Position numbers and translations under genes: made by a program. Under the pieces are notes generated by a model. That model made no database searches. It was not told the origin of the DNA and worked only from the letters and a program-made list of their open reading frames with translations. Below are positions 15,823 through 23,338 of a stretch of 33,235 nt of DNA, piece after piece. The stretch's first letter is position 1, and every line of letters begins with the position of its first letter. Source of the stretch: Verrucomicrobiota bacterium (lineage in GTDB: Bacteria; Verrucomicrobiota; Verrucomicrobiia; Opitutales; UBA953); assembly GCA_009917805.1 (NCBI GenBank), contig RGES01000001.1:1-33235 (forward strand). Reading direction: 5' to 3'.

Positions 15823-17223
15823 TCAGAGCAGCGTCCCGCGCAAGACCAAGGCGGCGACGACGAAGTAGATCACGAGTCCGGTGACGTCCACGATGGTCGC
15901 CACGAACGGCGCGGCCGCCTTGGCCGGATCGAAGCCGAGCCGGCGGAGCAGGAACGGCAGCATGGCGCCCGAAAGGCTGCCCCAGAGCACGACGCCGACG
16001 AGGGAAAGGAAGATGACGAAACCGATGAGCATCCAATGCGGACCGTAACCGTACTCCTGCCCGCATAGGTTGGGGAAGAATTCGTGCCACACGGCGATGC
16101 GGGCGAAACCGATCACGCCGAGGATGACGCCGAGCGTGAGGCCGCTCATGACCTCGCGACGGAAGACCCGGAACCAATCCCGCAGGGTCACCTCCGACAA
16201 AGCCATCGCCCGGATCACCAGCGCCGAGGACTGGGAGCCTGAATTGCCGCCGGAAGAGATGATCAAGGGCAGGAACAGGGAGAGGACGACGGCCTTCTGG
16301 ATCTCGCCTTCGAAGAAGCCCATCGCGGTGGCGGTGAACATCTCCCCGACGAAGAGGATCACGAGCCAGCCGGCACGCTGGCGGACCAGCTGCATCAACG
16401 GCGTCTCCAGCAACGGCTCGTCGGGCACTTCGGCGCCGCCCAGCAAGGCGATGTCGCGCGCGGCCTCCTCGGTCGCGGTCTCGAGCACGTCGTCGACGGT
16501 GACGATGCCCAGCACCCTGAGCTCGGCGTTGACGACCGGGATGATGGTCCGGGCGTGACGGCGGAACATGGCCAAGGCGTCGGCCCGCGTGGCCGTGACC
16601 TTGAGGTAGAGCGGCGGAGCCGCCGGTAGTTCGGCGACCTTGATCGCGGGATCGGCGCGGAAGATATCGCGGATACGGTGCACTCCGACCAGGCGACCCT
16701 CGGCATCCACCGAGCAGACGACGTGGACGTAATAGACTTCCTTGGCGCGATCACGGACGTGATCCAACGCCTGCTGCACGGTCCAATCCCGGCTGAGCGT
16801 CACGAAGCTGGTGGTCATCATGCGACCCACGCTATCCTTCGGATAACCGAGCAGCTGTACCGCGATGCGCTGCTGGGCGGGGTCGAGCAGGCCGAGAAGC
16901 CGGACGGCATGCTCGGGGCATTCCTCAAGGAAGGCGGTACGATCGTCGTCCGACATCGCGTTCAGGATCTCCGCGGCCTCGTTGGCGCCCAAGGAACGGA
17001 TCAACGCCTCCTGGGCGTCGGAATCCATATAGCCGAAGATCTCCGAGGCGTCGGCCTTGGGCAGAAGACGGAAACTGACGGCCATCTGCACGGGGTCGAG
17101 TTCCCGGAGCAGGTCGGCGGCGTCGGCGTGCGGCAACTCCAGCACCAGCTTGCGCAAGGCCGCGAAATCACGCTTTTCGACAAGGACGCTGATGTCCTCG
17201 ATGTGCTTTGGATTTGCAGACAT
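15823..17223 (-). CDS. mgtE: Magnesium transporter MgtE
   Basis: The protein has 466 residues from the ATG at 17223; a frame-open ATG at 17259 would add 12 unconserved residues and run nearly into the divergent gene. Domains in order: an N-terminal superhelical MgtE_N domain (about 1-125: LPHADAADLLREL, DSDAQEALIRSL), a CBS pair (about 125-250: VGRMMTTSFVTL, LGIVTVDDVLETA), and a five-helix membrane domain. The selectivity-filter region is LIISSGGNSGSQSS, and SGAMLPFLLRRLGFDPA precedes the last helix. It is an inner-membrane Mg2+ channel gated by cytosolic Mg2+. No M-box or other Mg riboswitch is visible in the roughly 50-bp divergent spacer. It ends 2 nt after the purA-like gene, convergently. 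Confidence 0.95.
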   Translation of the reverse strand: MSANPKHIEDISVLVEKRDFAALRKLVLELPHADAADLLRELDPVQMAVSFRLLPKADASEIFGYMDSDAQEALIRSLGANEAAEILNAMSDDDRTAFLEECPEHAVRLLGLLDPAQQRIAVQLLGYPKDSVGRMMTTSFVTLSRDWTVQQALDHVRDRAKEVYYVHVVCSVDAEGRLVGVHRIRDIFRADPAIKVAELPAAPPLYLKVTATRADALAMFRRHARTIIPVVNAELRVLGIVTVDDVLETATEEAARDIALLGGAEVPDEPLLETPLMQLVRQRAGWLVILFVGEMFTATAMGFFEGEIQKAVVLSLFLPLIISSGGNSGSQSSALVIRAMALSEVTLRDWFRVFRREVMSGLTLGVILGVIGFARIAVWHEFFPNLCGQEYGYGPHWMLIGFVIFLSLVGVVLWGSLSGAMLPFLLRRLGFDPAKAAAPFVATIVDVTGLVIYFVVAALVLRGTLL

Positions 17224-17272
17224 CGCCCCCATCCTCATCCCATGGGACGCCTTCGGCAAACCCTAATCCCCG

Positions 17273-17611
17273 ATGTCCTCCCTGGAACATAACTTCGCGA
17301 TTCCCCTCTGGGCCCTCGTCGACCAATCCAAGGTCGAGGCCGGCAAGTCGGACATGCGCGGCCTGGCCAAGGAACTCGGCAAGTGGCTGGCCCACAATTT
17401 CGACGTCGACCACAAGGGCGTGGCGATCGAGGAACCCTCCGGCACCGAACCCGGCGCGATGCCGATGTTCGTCGTCGCGGGCGTCCAGCAGGAACAGTGG
17501 CATGTGATGGTCGCCCTCGCCCAGACCCGCGCCTGTCAGCTGTTCGTGGTCCTGCCGACCGAAAGCGGCGCCTTCCGCCTCCAGGAACTGAACGTCCCGA
17601 AGCCGGAGTGA
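17273..17611 (+). CDS. Hypothetical 112-residue cytosolic protein
   Basis: I do not recognise this protein. It has no signal peptide or membrane segment. It begins MSSLEHNFAIPLWALVDQ, has a middle part WLAHNFDVDHKG and PGAMPMFVVAGVQQEQWHVM, and ends in a beta-rich segment ACQLFVVLPTESGAFRLQEL, suggesting a small alpha/beta fold. Ordinary codon use and a start 49 nt from the mgtE start support a real gene. Its TGA and the convergent HDAC stop together form the palindrome TGATCA (17609-17614). Function unknown. Confidence 0.7.
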   Translation: MSSLEHNFAIPLWALVDQSKVEAGKSDMRGLAKELGKWLAHNFDVDHKGVAIEEPSGTEPGAMPMFVVAGVQQEQWHVMVALAQTRACQLFVVLPTESGAFRLQELNVPKPE

Positions 17612-18481
17612 TCAGCCGGCGAAGGCCTTCACGGTCTCGAGATGCAGCTCGGCCACCTGCTCCAAGGTGAGCCCGCCCCACTTGTAGCCGCCGGCCAGGG
17701 CGAAGATGTGCGGGATCTTCCGCGCCCGCGCCCAATGGACGACGACCTTCTCGCGCTTGCGGATCATGTCCTTGGTGATGCCCTTCATGCCGCCGGCCTT
17801 CTCGTAGGTGTCCATGCCGGCGTTGTAGATCAGGAAGTCGACGCGCTCCAAGGAGTGGAGCGCGTCCTCGACATGACCCAGGTAACCACGGGGGTCGTCC
17901 ACCTCGACGTAGAAATGCCGCTCGGGATGCGTCGGCTCCCAGGAGTCGAAGCTGTTGACGGTGACGTCGGCCAGGTAAACCCGCTCATGGTCGCCGAGGA
18001 TGTCGAAGGTACCGCCACCGGCATGGGCATCCAGGTCCAGGATGCCGACGGCTTTCACCTTCTTGAGCGCCTCGAGCGCGGCGAGGGCGAGCCCGTTGAA
18101 CTGGCAGAAACCGTTCCCGGAGTTACGACGCGCATGGTGGAGACCGCTGGACAGACTGCCGGAGCGGCCGTGCTTCAAGGCCTCGCGGACCGCATCGCGC
18201 ATGCCGCCGGTCGAGGCCAGGATGCTGCCCAACAACGCCTGCGACCACGGCCCCACTTCCAGGAAACTGCCCTTGTCCTCGAAGGTGCTGCGCACGTGCT
18301 CCGGCGAATGGATCAGTTCGAGTTCCTTGCGCGTCGCGAGCTTGGGCGCCTCAAGCCACACCTCGCCCGCCTTCCCGGCTTCGATCAGCTCCGCGACCAG
18401 CCGGGATTTGGTGACCGTCTCGGACATGCCTTCGACGACGTAGGCGGGGCTGTAGTAGACGGTGAGCGGCGACTGCGGCAT
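17612..18481 (-). CDS. Histone-deacetylase-family protein (HDAC/AcuC-like amidohydrolase)
   Basis: The protein has 289 residues from the ATG at 18481; the frame is open further upstream but only the region after this ATG is conserved. The arginase-fold deacetylase motifs are all present: SGLHHARRNSGNGFCQFNGL with the charge-relay His pair (115-116), ILDLDAHAGGG with Zn ligands D151 and H153, YNAGMDTYEKAGG with the third ligand D224, and GGYKWGGLT with the transition-state Tyr266. It should remove acyl groups from lysine or from small amides such as acetylpolyamines. Bacterial members cannot be assigned a substrate by sequence. It diverges from a PARG gene. Confidence 0.9.
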   Translation of the reverse strand: MPQSPLTVYYSPAYVVEGMSETVTKSRLVAELIEAGKAGEVWLEAPKLATRKELELIHSPEHVRSTFEDKGSFLEVGPWSQALLGSILASTGGMRDAVREALKHGRSGSLSSGLHHARRNSGNGFCQFNGLALAALEALKKVKAVGILDLDAHAGGGTFDILGDHERVYLADVTVNSFDSWEPTHPERHFYVEVDDPRGYLGHVEDALHSLERVDFLIYNAGMDTYEKAGGMKGITKDMIRKREKVVVHWARARKIPHIFALAGGYKWGGLTLEQVAELHLETVKAFAG

Positions 18482-18487
18482 GACGGT

Positions 18488-18516
18488 GTTATGCCCGCCG
18501 GATAGACCTCCGTCAA
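18488..18516 (-). promoter_or_regulatory. HDAC-like gene promoter, leaderless arrangement
   Basis: On the minus strand TTGACG (18516-18511), 17 nt, CATAAC (18493-18488), then 6 nt to the ATG. This is the best-matching promoter of the window, and it leaves no room for a 5' untranslated region. Confidence 0.55.
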
Positions 18517-18586
18517 ATCGGCCCCCTGTCATAGGTTGCGGTTGGCTTCGGGCGGCCGAGCCCCCATCCTGAGGCCGTCCTTTCCG

Positions 18587-19432
18587 ATGCCCTTCGACCC
18601 CAAGATTCCACGAGAACTCGCTAAAAAACTCGGGCGGGAGGCGATGCAGGTCATCGAACTGGGCCTCTACGCCTCGCCGAGCAGCCGGCAGGTCGACATC
18701 GCCGCCGACATCGCCTCGGCCGTGGCCCGCACGACCCACCTGCCGCCCGACCATCGTCACACCTTTCCCCGGACCGGTCCGCACGCGACGACGATCGAAG
18801 TCACCGAGGAGACGTCGCTCTCCGCGGCCGCCCGGCATGATGCGGCAGGCCTGCGGACGGTCGTGCTGAACTTCGCCTCACCGACGGTGCCGGGCGGCGG
18901 CTTCCTGGCCGGCGAACGCGCCCAGGAGGAATACCATTGCCGGTCCTCCGCCCTCTTCGCCTGCCAGGTCAACGGACCGATGTACGCCTTCCACCTGCAG
19001 CAAGGCAATGCCCTGCGCACGGATGCGATGATCTACTCGCCCGACGTCCCGGTCTTCCGGGCCGACGACCATCGCATGCTCGAGACACCCTTCAAGGTGG
19101 CGTTCGTTTCCGCCGCCGCCTGCGACGCCCGGGACGTCGCCCCGCTCGATCAGCCGAAGATCTCCGGCGCGATGGGCGCCCGCATCGTCAAGGTGCTTGC
19201 GGTCGCCCAAGCCAACGGCCACGACGCCCTGGTCCTAGGGGCCTGGGGCTGCGGCAACTTCGCCAACGACCCCGGGCTCATCGCCGACCTCTTCCGACAG
19301 GCCCTCATGGGTCCCTTCAAGGGCGCGTTCCGACGCGTCACGTTCGCGATCGTCGACACCAGCGCCGACCAGCGATGCCTGAACCAGTTCCGGCTGGCGC
19401 TGACGCAGAAAGCCGCGCCGTCGCATAACTGA
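18587..19432 (+). CDS. Bacterial-type poly(ADP-ribose) glycohydrolase (TIGR02452 family)
   Basis: The protein has 281 residues from ATG 18587, the usual length for this macro-domain-fold family. The N-terminal region (DUF2263-like) precedes the PARG signature: GGG at 103-105, seven residues, then QEE at 113-115. The two glutamates are the catalytic pair that hydrolyses the ribose-ribose bond of ADP-ribose polymers. GAWGCGNFANDP further on is the adenine/diphosphate-binding block of the macro fold. It would reverse ADP-ribosylation of proteins or nucleic acids, or process ADP-ribose-linked toxin products. It is divergent from the HDAC-like gene with a 105-bp spacer and convergent with the GYF_2/PH-like gene. 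No PARP is seen in the window. Confidence 0.9.
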   Translation: MPFDPKIPRELAKKLGREAMQVIELGLYASPSSRQVDIAADIASAVARTTHLPPDHRHTFPRTGPHATTIEVTEETSLSAAARHDAAGLRTVVLNFASPTVPGGGFLAGERAQEEYHCRSSALFACQVNGPMYAFHLQQGNALRTDAMIYSPDVPVFRADDHRMLETPFKVAFVSAAACDARDVAPLDQPKISGAMGARIVKVLAVAQANGHDALVLGAWGCGNFANDPGLIADLFRQALMGPFKGAFRRVTFAIVDTSADQRCLNQFRLALTQKAAPSHN

Positions 19433-19435
19433 GGC

Positions 19436-20704
19436 TCAACCTTTGGCCTGCTTCACCAAGCGACGCAGGATGACCGCCGCTTCCGCCTGACCAGAGGGGA
19501 AGAAGAACACGACGTCGCCGCCCGTGTCCTTGTCGATCTCGATGGCGTTGTTGTAGACGGTGACGTCGAGCACCTTGGCGTACTTGAAGTTCAGGCTCTT
19601 GAGGCTGCCGGAGAAGATGACGCGCTTCGAGGTGAAGACCAGGATGCCGGAATCCACCTTCTCGAGCCGCTGCTCGGTCTGACGCTCGACCTCATAGGAA
19701 CCGGTTCGATAACGCAACGGCCCCCAGATCTTGATGCTGGTGCCGAACCCGCCGTAGCTGCGACGGGTGGTGACTCGCTTGTTGAGGCCAAGCTCCACAT
19801 GCTGCGTCCAGAAACAACCCTCGTTCCCCAGATCCAGCTCGCATGGCACCTCCTTCAGCGGCGAACGGCAGAGCGACCAAAGCCGCTGCGCGCTGTCGAT
19901 CCGGTCGACCAGCTTGTCATCCATGCTCAGATTGATGTCCATCTGCTTGATTTCGGAGGCGAAGGCGGCGTAGGCCGCGGGATCCATGACCTCGCCGCCG
20001 TCCTCTTGTCTCATCAACGCCTTGAGGCGCTGTTCGAAATACGACTGCATGGCGGCGCCGAAAGTCTCCTTGACCTTCTCCTCGGAGAGGGGGACTTCCT
20101 TGCCGAGCAGGTTGATCTGTTCCCTTTTCTGCTGAGGCGGGATATCGCGCAGCAGGACGGTGAGCATGCCGATCCGACAATAACTGGCGAAGGCTTCGCC
20201 GTGGATCGCCTCGGCCGCCGACGCGTCCAAACCGAAACTGCGGGCGAGGTTGCCGAGGTCGGTCTTCTCCTGCGGCGCAAAATAGCGGTCGGACAGATAG
20301 GCTTCGACGGCCTGGCGATACCATTTGAGGAGGTCTTCCCGACAACGCTTGCGGACGTCATAGCCCAGTTTTTCACCCAAGGAAGCCCACGCTTCTTCGG
20401 GGATCAGGCACTGCGTCGGTGCCTTCGAAAGCAGGTCCCAGACGGCCAGCAAGCCGGCCTGATAGCTCTCCCGCCCCAGCATGCCGTCCAACAGGTTGGC
20501 CCCCTTCTCGACCGGACGCGGAAAGGGCAGGACTCGGACCGTAGCCGGCAAGACGGCCAAAGTCAGCCATCCTGCCATGCCAGGCTTCCAGTAATGATCG
20601 GTCGGCTTTAATTCGCCCGAGGCCAGCTTGGAGCGGACCTCATCCGGAGCCCAGGCGCCGATTTCGACGCCGGCGCGGGCGATATGGACCGGTTCGGTTG
20701 ACAT
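19436..20704 (-). CDS. GYF_2 domain protein with a PH/GRAM-like C-terminus
   Basis: The protein has 422 residues from ATG 20704. Residues about 5-50 form a GYF_2 domain (VHIARAGVEIGAWAPDEV; TDHYWKPGMAGWLTL). The central ~270 residues are helical and unassigned, with several short Cys- and Trp-containing segments. Near residues 340-400, SGILVFTSKRVIFSGS followed by KYAKVLDVTVYNNAIEI and VVFFFPSG fits the beta-strand pattern of bacterial PH/GRAM-like domains. There is no membrane segment, so it is probably cytosolic or peripheral. It starts 4 nt after the upstream SGNH gene ends on the same strand, so they may be co-transcribed. Function unknown. Confidence 0.8.
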   Translation of the reverse strand: MSTEPVHIARAGVEIGAWAPDEVRSKLASGELKPTDHYWKPGMAGWLTLAVLPATVRVLPFPRPVEKGANLLDGMLGRESYQAGLLAVWDLLSKAPTQCLIPEEAWASLGEKLGYDVRKRCREDLLKWYRQAVEAYLSDRYFAPQEKTDLGNLARSFGLDASAAEAIHGEAFASYCRIGMLTVLLRDIPPQQKREQINLLGKEVPLSEEKVKETFGAAMQSYFEQRLKALMRQEDGGEVMDPAAYAAFASEIKQMDINLSMDDKLVDRIDSAQRLWSLCRSPLKEVPCELDLGNEGCFWTQHVELGLNKRVTTRRSYGGFGTSIKIWGPLRYRTGSYEVERQTEQRLEKVDSGILVFTSKRVIFSGSLKSLNFKYAKVLDVTVYNNAIEIDKDTGGDVVFFFPSGQAEAAVILRRLVKQAKG

Positions 20705-20708
20705 GATC

Positions 20709-21530
20709 TTACTTGAGGCGGAGGAGGATCGCCTCGCCGACCTGGGCGCCGAGGAAGTCGTAGCCTTCGCCGGTGAAGTGGACGTCGTTGGGATTCTGCA
20801 ACTTGGCGAGATGGGGCGTGATCGCGGCGAAGAGGTCGTCGGTCGGGATGCCATGCTTCTTCATGACCTCGGCGGCGAGCGCGTTCTTCTCGACGATCGA
20901 CGCGGCGGTCTGCTTCTGCGCCGGGTTATCCGGGACCGGGGTCGTGCTGGCCCAGATGAGCTTCGCCCCGGTCTTCTCGAGACGGGTTACGATCTCCTCG
21001 AGCCGCTTGACGTAGTCGGCCGCCGGCGTCGCCCGGTCATGGATACCGAAATTGAAATGGATGACGTCCCACTTTCCTTCGCCCAGCCAGACATCGAGGT
21101 TCTTGACGCCCGAGGCGGTCGGGCCGCAGTTCGCCGGCGCGCGATGGATGTTGGCCTTGCCCTCCAGCACCTTGCGGGTGGGCTGGGTATAACCACGCGA
21201 GACGGAATCCCCGATCAGCAGCACACGCGGGAGCTTGGGATCGTCCTTCACGAAGTCCCAGGCGTTGGATTTACCGGCGATCTTATCGCGTTTGTGAAGC
21301 GGCAGGTAGAAATTGCCGAGCTGTCCCTGGAGGACTTTCTCCCAGGCTTGCTCCTCGGGCGAGAGCTTCGCCAACCAGGCCTGATAACGCTCGTCGACGA
21401 CCTTTTCCTGCGCCGCTTTCTTGGCCGCCGCCTGCGCCGCCGCCTCCTTGGCGTTCGTCGGTTCACCTTTCGGGGGTTCGGCGGCGACAAGGGCAAAAGA
21501 AAGGCAGAGCAAAACGAGCAGGGGCTTCAT
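20709..21530 (-). CDS. Exported SGNH/GDSL hydrolase with an N-terminal helical extension
   Basis: The protein has 273 residues from ATG 21530. A Sec signal peptide (MKPLLVLLCLSFALVAAEPP) is followed by a charged helical region (about 20-95) with an Ala/Lys run. The SGNH core then begins: LLIGDSVSRGY with nucleophile S109 in block I, a Gly near residue 137-141, HFNFGIHD as the block III Asn region, and DVHFTGEGY as the block V Asp-x-x-His. It is probably a periplasmic or secreted carbohydrate esterase; family members deacetylate plant and algal glycans. The GYF_2/PH-like gene follows after 4 nt. Confidence 0.88.
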   Translation of the reverse strand: MKPLLVLLCLSFALVAAEPPKGEPTNAKEAAAQAAAKKAAQEKVVDERYQAWLAKLSPEEQAWEKVLQGQLGNFYLPLHKRDKIAGKSNAWDFVKDDPKLPRVLLIGDSVSRGYTQPTRKVLEGKANIHRAPANCGPTASGVKNLDVWLGEGKWDVIHFNFGIHDRATPAADYVKRLEEIVTRLEKTGAKLIWASTTPVPDNPAQKQTAASIVEKNALAAEVMKKHGIPTDDLFAAITPHLAKLQNPNDVHFTGEGYDFLGAQVGEAILLRLK

Positions 21531-21568
21531 GGAGGGGTGGCTTGATGCAATCACCCCAGCCCGGCCCT

Positions 21569-22291
21569 TCAAGCCGTCACTGCCGACAGCGCCTGCGAAA
21601 GGAGCCGTCGGCGATGCGCATAGGTCCGCTGGGCCGCCTCCGGAGAAGCCGCCTGCAAACGCGCCACGCCCTCCGGGCCATTGGCCGCCTGGACAAACTC
21701 CGCATCTTCCTCCGCCCACAGGCAGGCCGTGGGTCCGTCGATCTCGGGATGGAACTGCATCCCGAACGACCGACCTAAGCGGAACATCTGCACCGGGCAG
21801 ACCGGCGTCGACGCCAGCAGCTCGGCCCCCTTCGGCAGTTCGCACCCGTCCCCATGCCAATGCAGCACCTCGATGCTGGCCGGCAGGCCGCGGGTGATGA
21901 TATCCGTACCGACGAAATCCAGCCGCCCCCAGCCGACCTCGCGTTGTCGACGACCTTCCGCATCGGTCATCGGAGCGACCTTCGCCCCGGCGGCATGCGC
22001 GATGAGTTGCATGCCGAGACAGACACCGACGTTCGGCCAGTCCTTGGCGAGGCGCGCACGCAAGAGTTCGACTACCGGAGCAAGCCACGGAGCCGACGGC
22101 TGACCGATATCGGCCACGCCCATCGGGCCGCCCATGACGATGAGCAGGTCATTCTCGCCGAGATCGGCAGGCAAGGCGACGCCGCGGAACGCCTCGACGA
22201 CCTCGATCTGATATCCTGCCTCGGTCAGCAATTCGCCCAACATGCCCGGCCCTTCATGGGCGACATTGGTCAGGCAAACGGCGCGCGGCAT
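21569..22291 (-). CDS. Class I glutamine amidotransferase-like protein
   Basis: The protein has 240 residues. The triad-type glutaminase motifs are present: GVCLGMQLIAHAAGA with nucleophile C91, and GMQFHPEID with H181 and E183. MGGPMGV gives the oxyanion-loop glycine block. It is a stand-alone domain of the GMP-synthase-like group often called 'type 1 glutamine amidotransferase' or GuaA-like. The acceptor substrate is unknown, and gamma-glutamyl hydrolysis is as likely as transfer. It is not obviously linked to its exported neighbours. A possible promoter on the minus strand is TTGCCA (22330-22325), 17 nt, AACATC, 10 nt before the ATG. Confidence 0.9.
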   Translation of the reverse strand: MPRAVCLTNVAHEGPGMLGELLTEAGYQIEVVEAFRGVALPADLGENDLLIVMGGPMGVADIGQPSAPWLAPVVELLRARLAKDWPNVGVCLGMQLIAHAAGAKVAPMTDAEGRRQREVGWGRLDFVGTDIITRGLPASIEVLHWHGDGCELPKGAELLASTPVCPVQMFRLGRSFGMQFHPEIDGPTACLWAEEDAEFVQAANGPEGVARLQAASPEAAQRTYAHRRRLLSQALSAVTA

Positions 22292-22383
22292 CTTGTCCGC
22301 TGATGTTCAAAGCAGACAGATGCCTGGCAAGTCCGCACGTAACGACCGAGAATTCTGACGAATTTCCGACACCCTGGCCGGCC

Positions 22384-23238
22384 TCAAGGCGTCACGCCGC
22401 TGAGCTTATGCCCGGTCACGACCTTCCAGGCGATCTCCTGCAACAGACGATTGAGCTTCTCGGCTTCGGGGAGCTTCGTCAGCTGGCTGACGACGGGCAA
22501 GCCGACCGGGCTGCGACGATAGATCACCGTGAAATGACAGTAGGCCGAAAGGACGCGGATCTGCGGGCCAGGATGGCCGAGGGCGTCGGTGAAGAGTTCG
22601 TTCTGCGTCCTGATGCCGGGCGCTTCGCCTCGGATGACCTTGTCGCGCAAGGCCAGCACCGCCTCGCCGCTGGGCACGACCGCGATCTTTGCCCCGGGAA
22701 TCCGTGCGTTCAGCTCACGCACGTGGTCTTCGATCAGCTTGAAATAGGGATCATGCTTCGCGCGGAGCTGGACCAGCGTCGCCGTGTCGCGGTCGATGGA
22801 CTTCGGCTTGCTCTTCGAAAGCCAGAGTTCCGGATCCTCGTAAGGCACCCAGTTCTGCTGCAGCGTCAGGCGGAGCCTGGGATTATGCTCAAGCCCCAGC
22901 TTCGTGAAATTCTCGATGCCCGGATCCGGCAGGAACGTCGGCGCCATGGTGAACAGGTCCGCCTTGCCCGCCTCGAGGATCGGCTTCGCCTTGTTCTTGT
23001 CCGGCGGCAGGTCCCAGTGCTGGATGACCTTCGAGCCGCCGATCGAGGAGATCGCCAGCTGCTCATGACCTTGGATCCCGGCGGCCTTCGCCATCTCGGC
23101 GACGAGCGGCGGCATCCACACATGGAAACTATGGCCGGCGGTCAGCACCTTGAGGCCGGCGGGCGCGGGCGCTTGCTCCGCCGCGCCGAGCGAGGTGAGC
23201 AAGGAAAGGATAAGCAACAGAAGCGACGGGATGCGCAT
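22384..23238 (-). CDS. Exported SGNH-like hydrolase
   Basis: The protein has 284 residues. A signal peptide (MRIPSLLLLILSLLTSLGAAE) precedes a strand with VLTAGHSFHVWM, where GHS stands in for the GDS nucleophile motif, and then ISSIGGSKVIQHWD. The length and the N-terminal layout fit a secreted SGNH-type protein as in planctomycetes and verrucomicrobia, but a clear C-terminal Asp-x-x-His is not obvious, so catalysis is uncertain. It lies 100 bp downstream of the sialate O-acetylesterase gene and has its own -35-like box, so it may be expressed from its own promoter as well. Confidence 0.75.
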   Translation of the reverse strand: MRIPSLLLLILSLLTSLGAAEQAPAPAGLKVLTAGHSFHVWMPPLVAEMAKAAGIQGHEQLAISSIGGSKVIQHWDLPPDKNKAKPILEAGKADLFTMAPTFLPDPGIENFTKLGLEHNPRLRLTLQQNWVPYEDPELWLSKSKPKSIDRDTATLVQLRAKHDPYFKLIEDHVRELNARIPGAKIAVVPSGEAVLALRDKVIRGEAPGIRTQNELFTDALGHPGPQIRVLSAYCHFTVIYRRSPVGLPVVSQLTKLPEAEKLNRLLQEIAWKVVTGHKLSGVTP

Positions 23239-23242
23239 GCGG

Positions 23243-23272
23243 CTATCCTTCCGGCCGCCCCCGAAGCGTCAA
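23243..23272 (-). promoter_or_regulatory. Candidate promoter of the SGNH-like gene at 23238
   Basis: TTGACG (23272-23267) followed after 17-18 nt by AGGATA or GGATAG. The -35 starts 34 nt before the ATG. The overlapping AAGGA, 7 nt from the ATG, could alternatively be a Shine-Dalgarno site if the transcript begins further upstream. Confidence 0.35.
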
Positions 23273-23310
23273 TCCCGACCACGCCGGGAAGAGCGGCGGT
23301 GTCGGGATTG
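23270..23310. repeat. Imperfect inverted repeat between two esterase genes
   Basis: CAATCCCGAC (23270-23279) and GTCGGGATTG (23301-23310) are exact reverse complements. After two unpaired positions on each side, CGCC (23282-23285) pairs with GGCG (23295-23298), leaving a 9-nt loop. In RNA from either strand it would form a strong hairpin. No T run follows in either direction, so a classical terminator is unlikely. It ends inside the -35 box of the downstream SGNH-like gene. Confidence 0.6.
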
Positions 23311-23338
23311 CGTCAGGCCCTGTATCGAAAATACCGGC

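Noticed and set aside
17224..17272. Mg riboswitch before mgtE
   Set aside because: Only about 50 bp separate mgtE from the divergent gene, too little for an M-box, and no such structure is visible.
17609..17614. TGATCA palindrome at two convergent stops
   Set aside because: It is simply the two stop codons meeting; no further symmetry around it.
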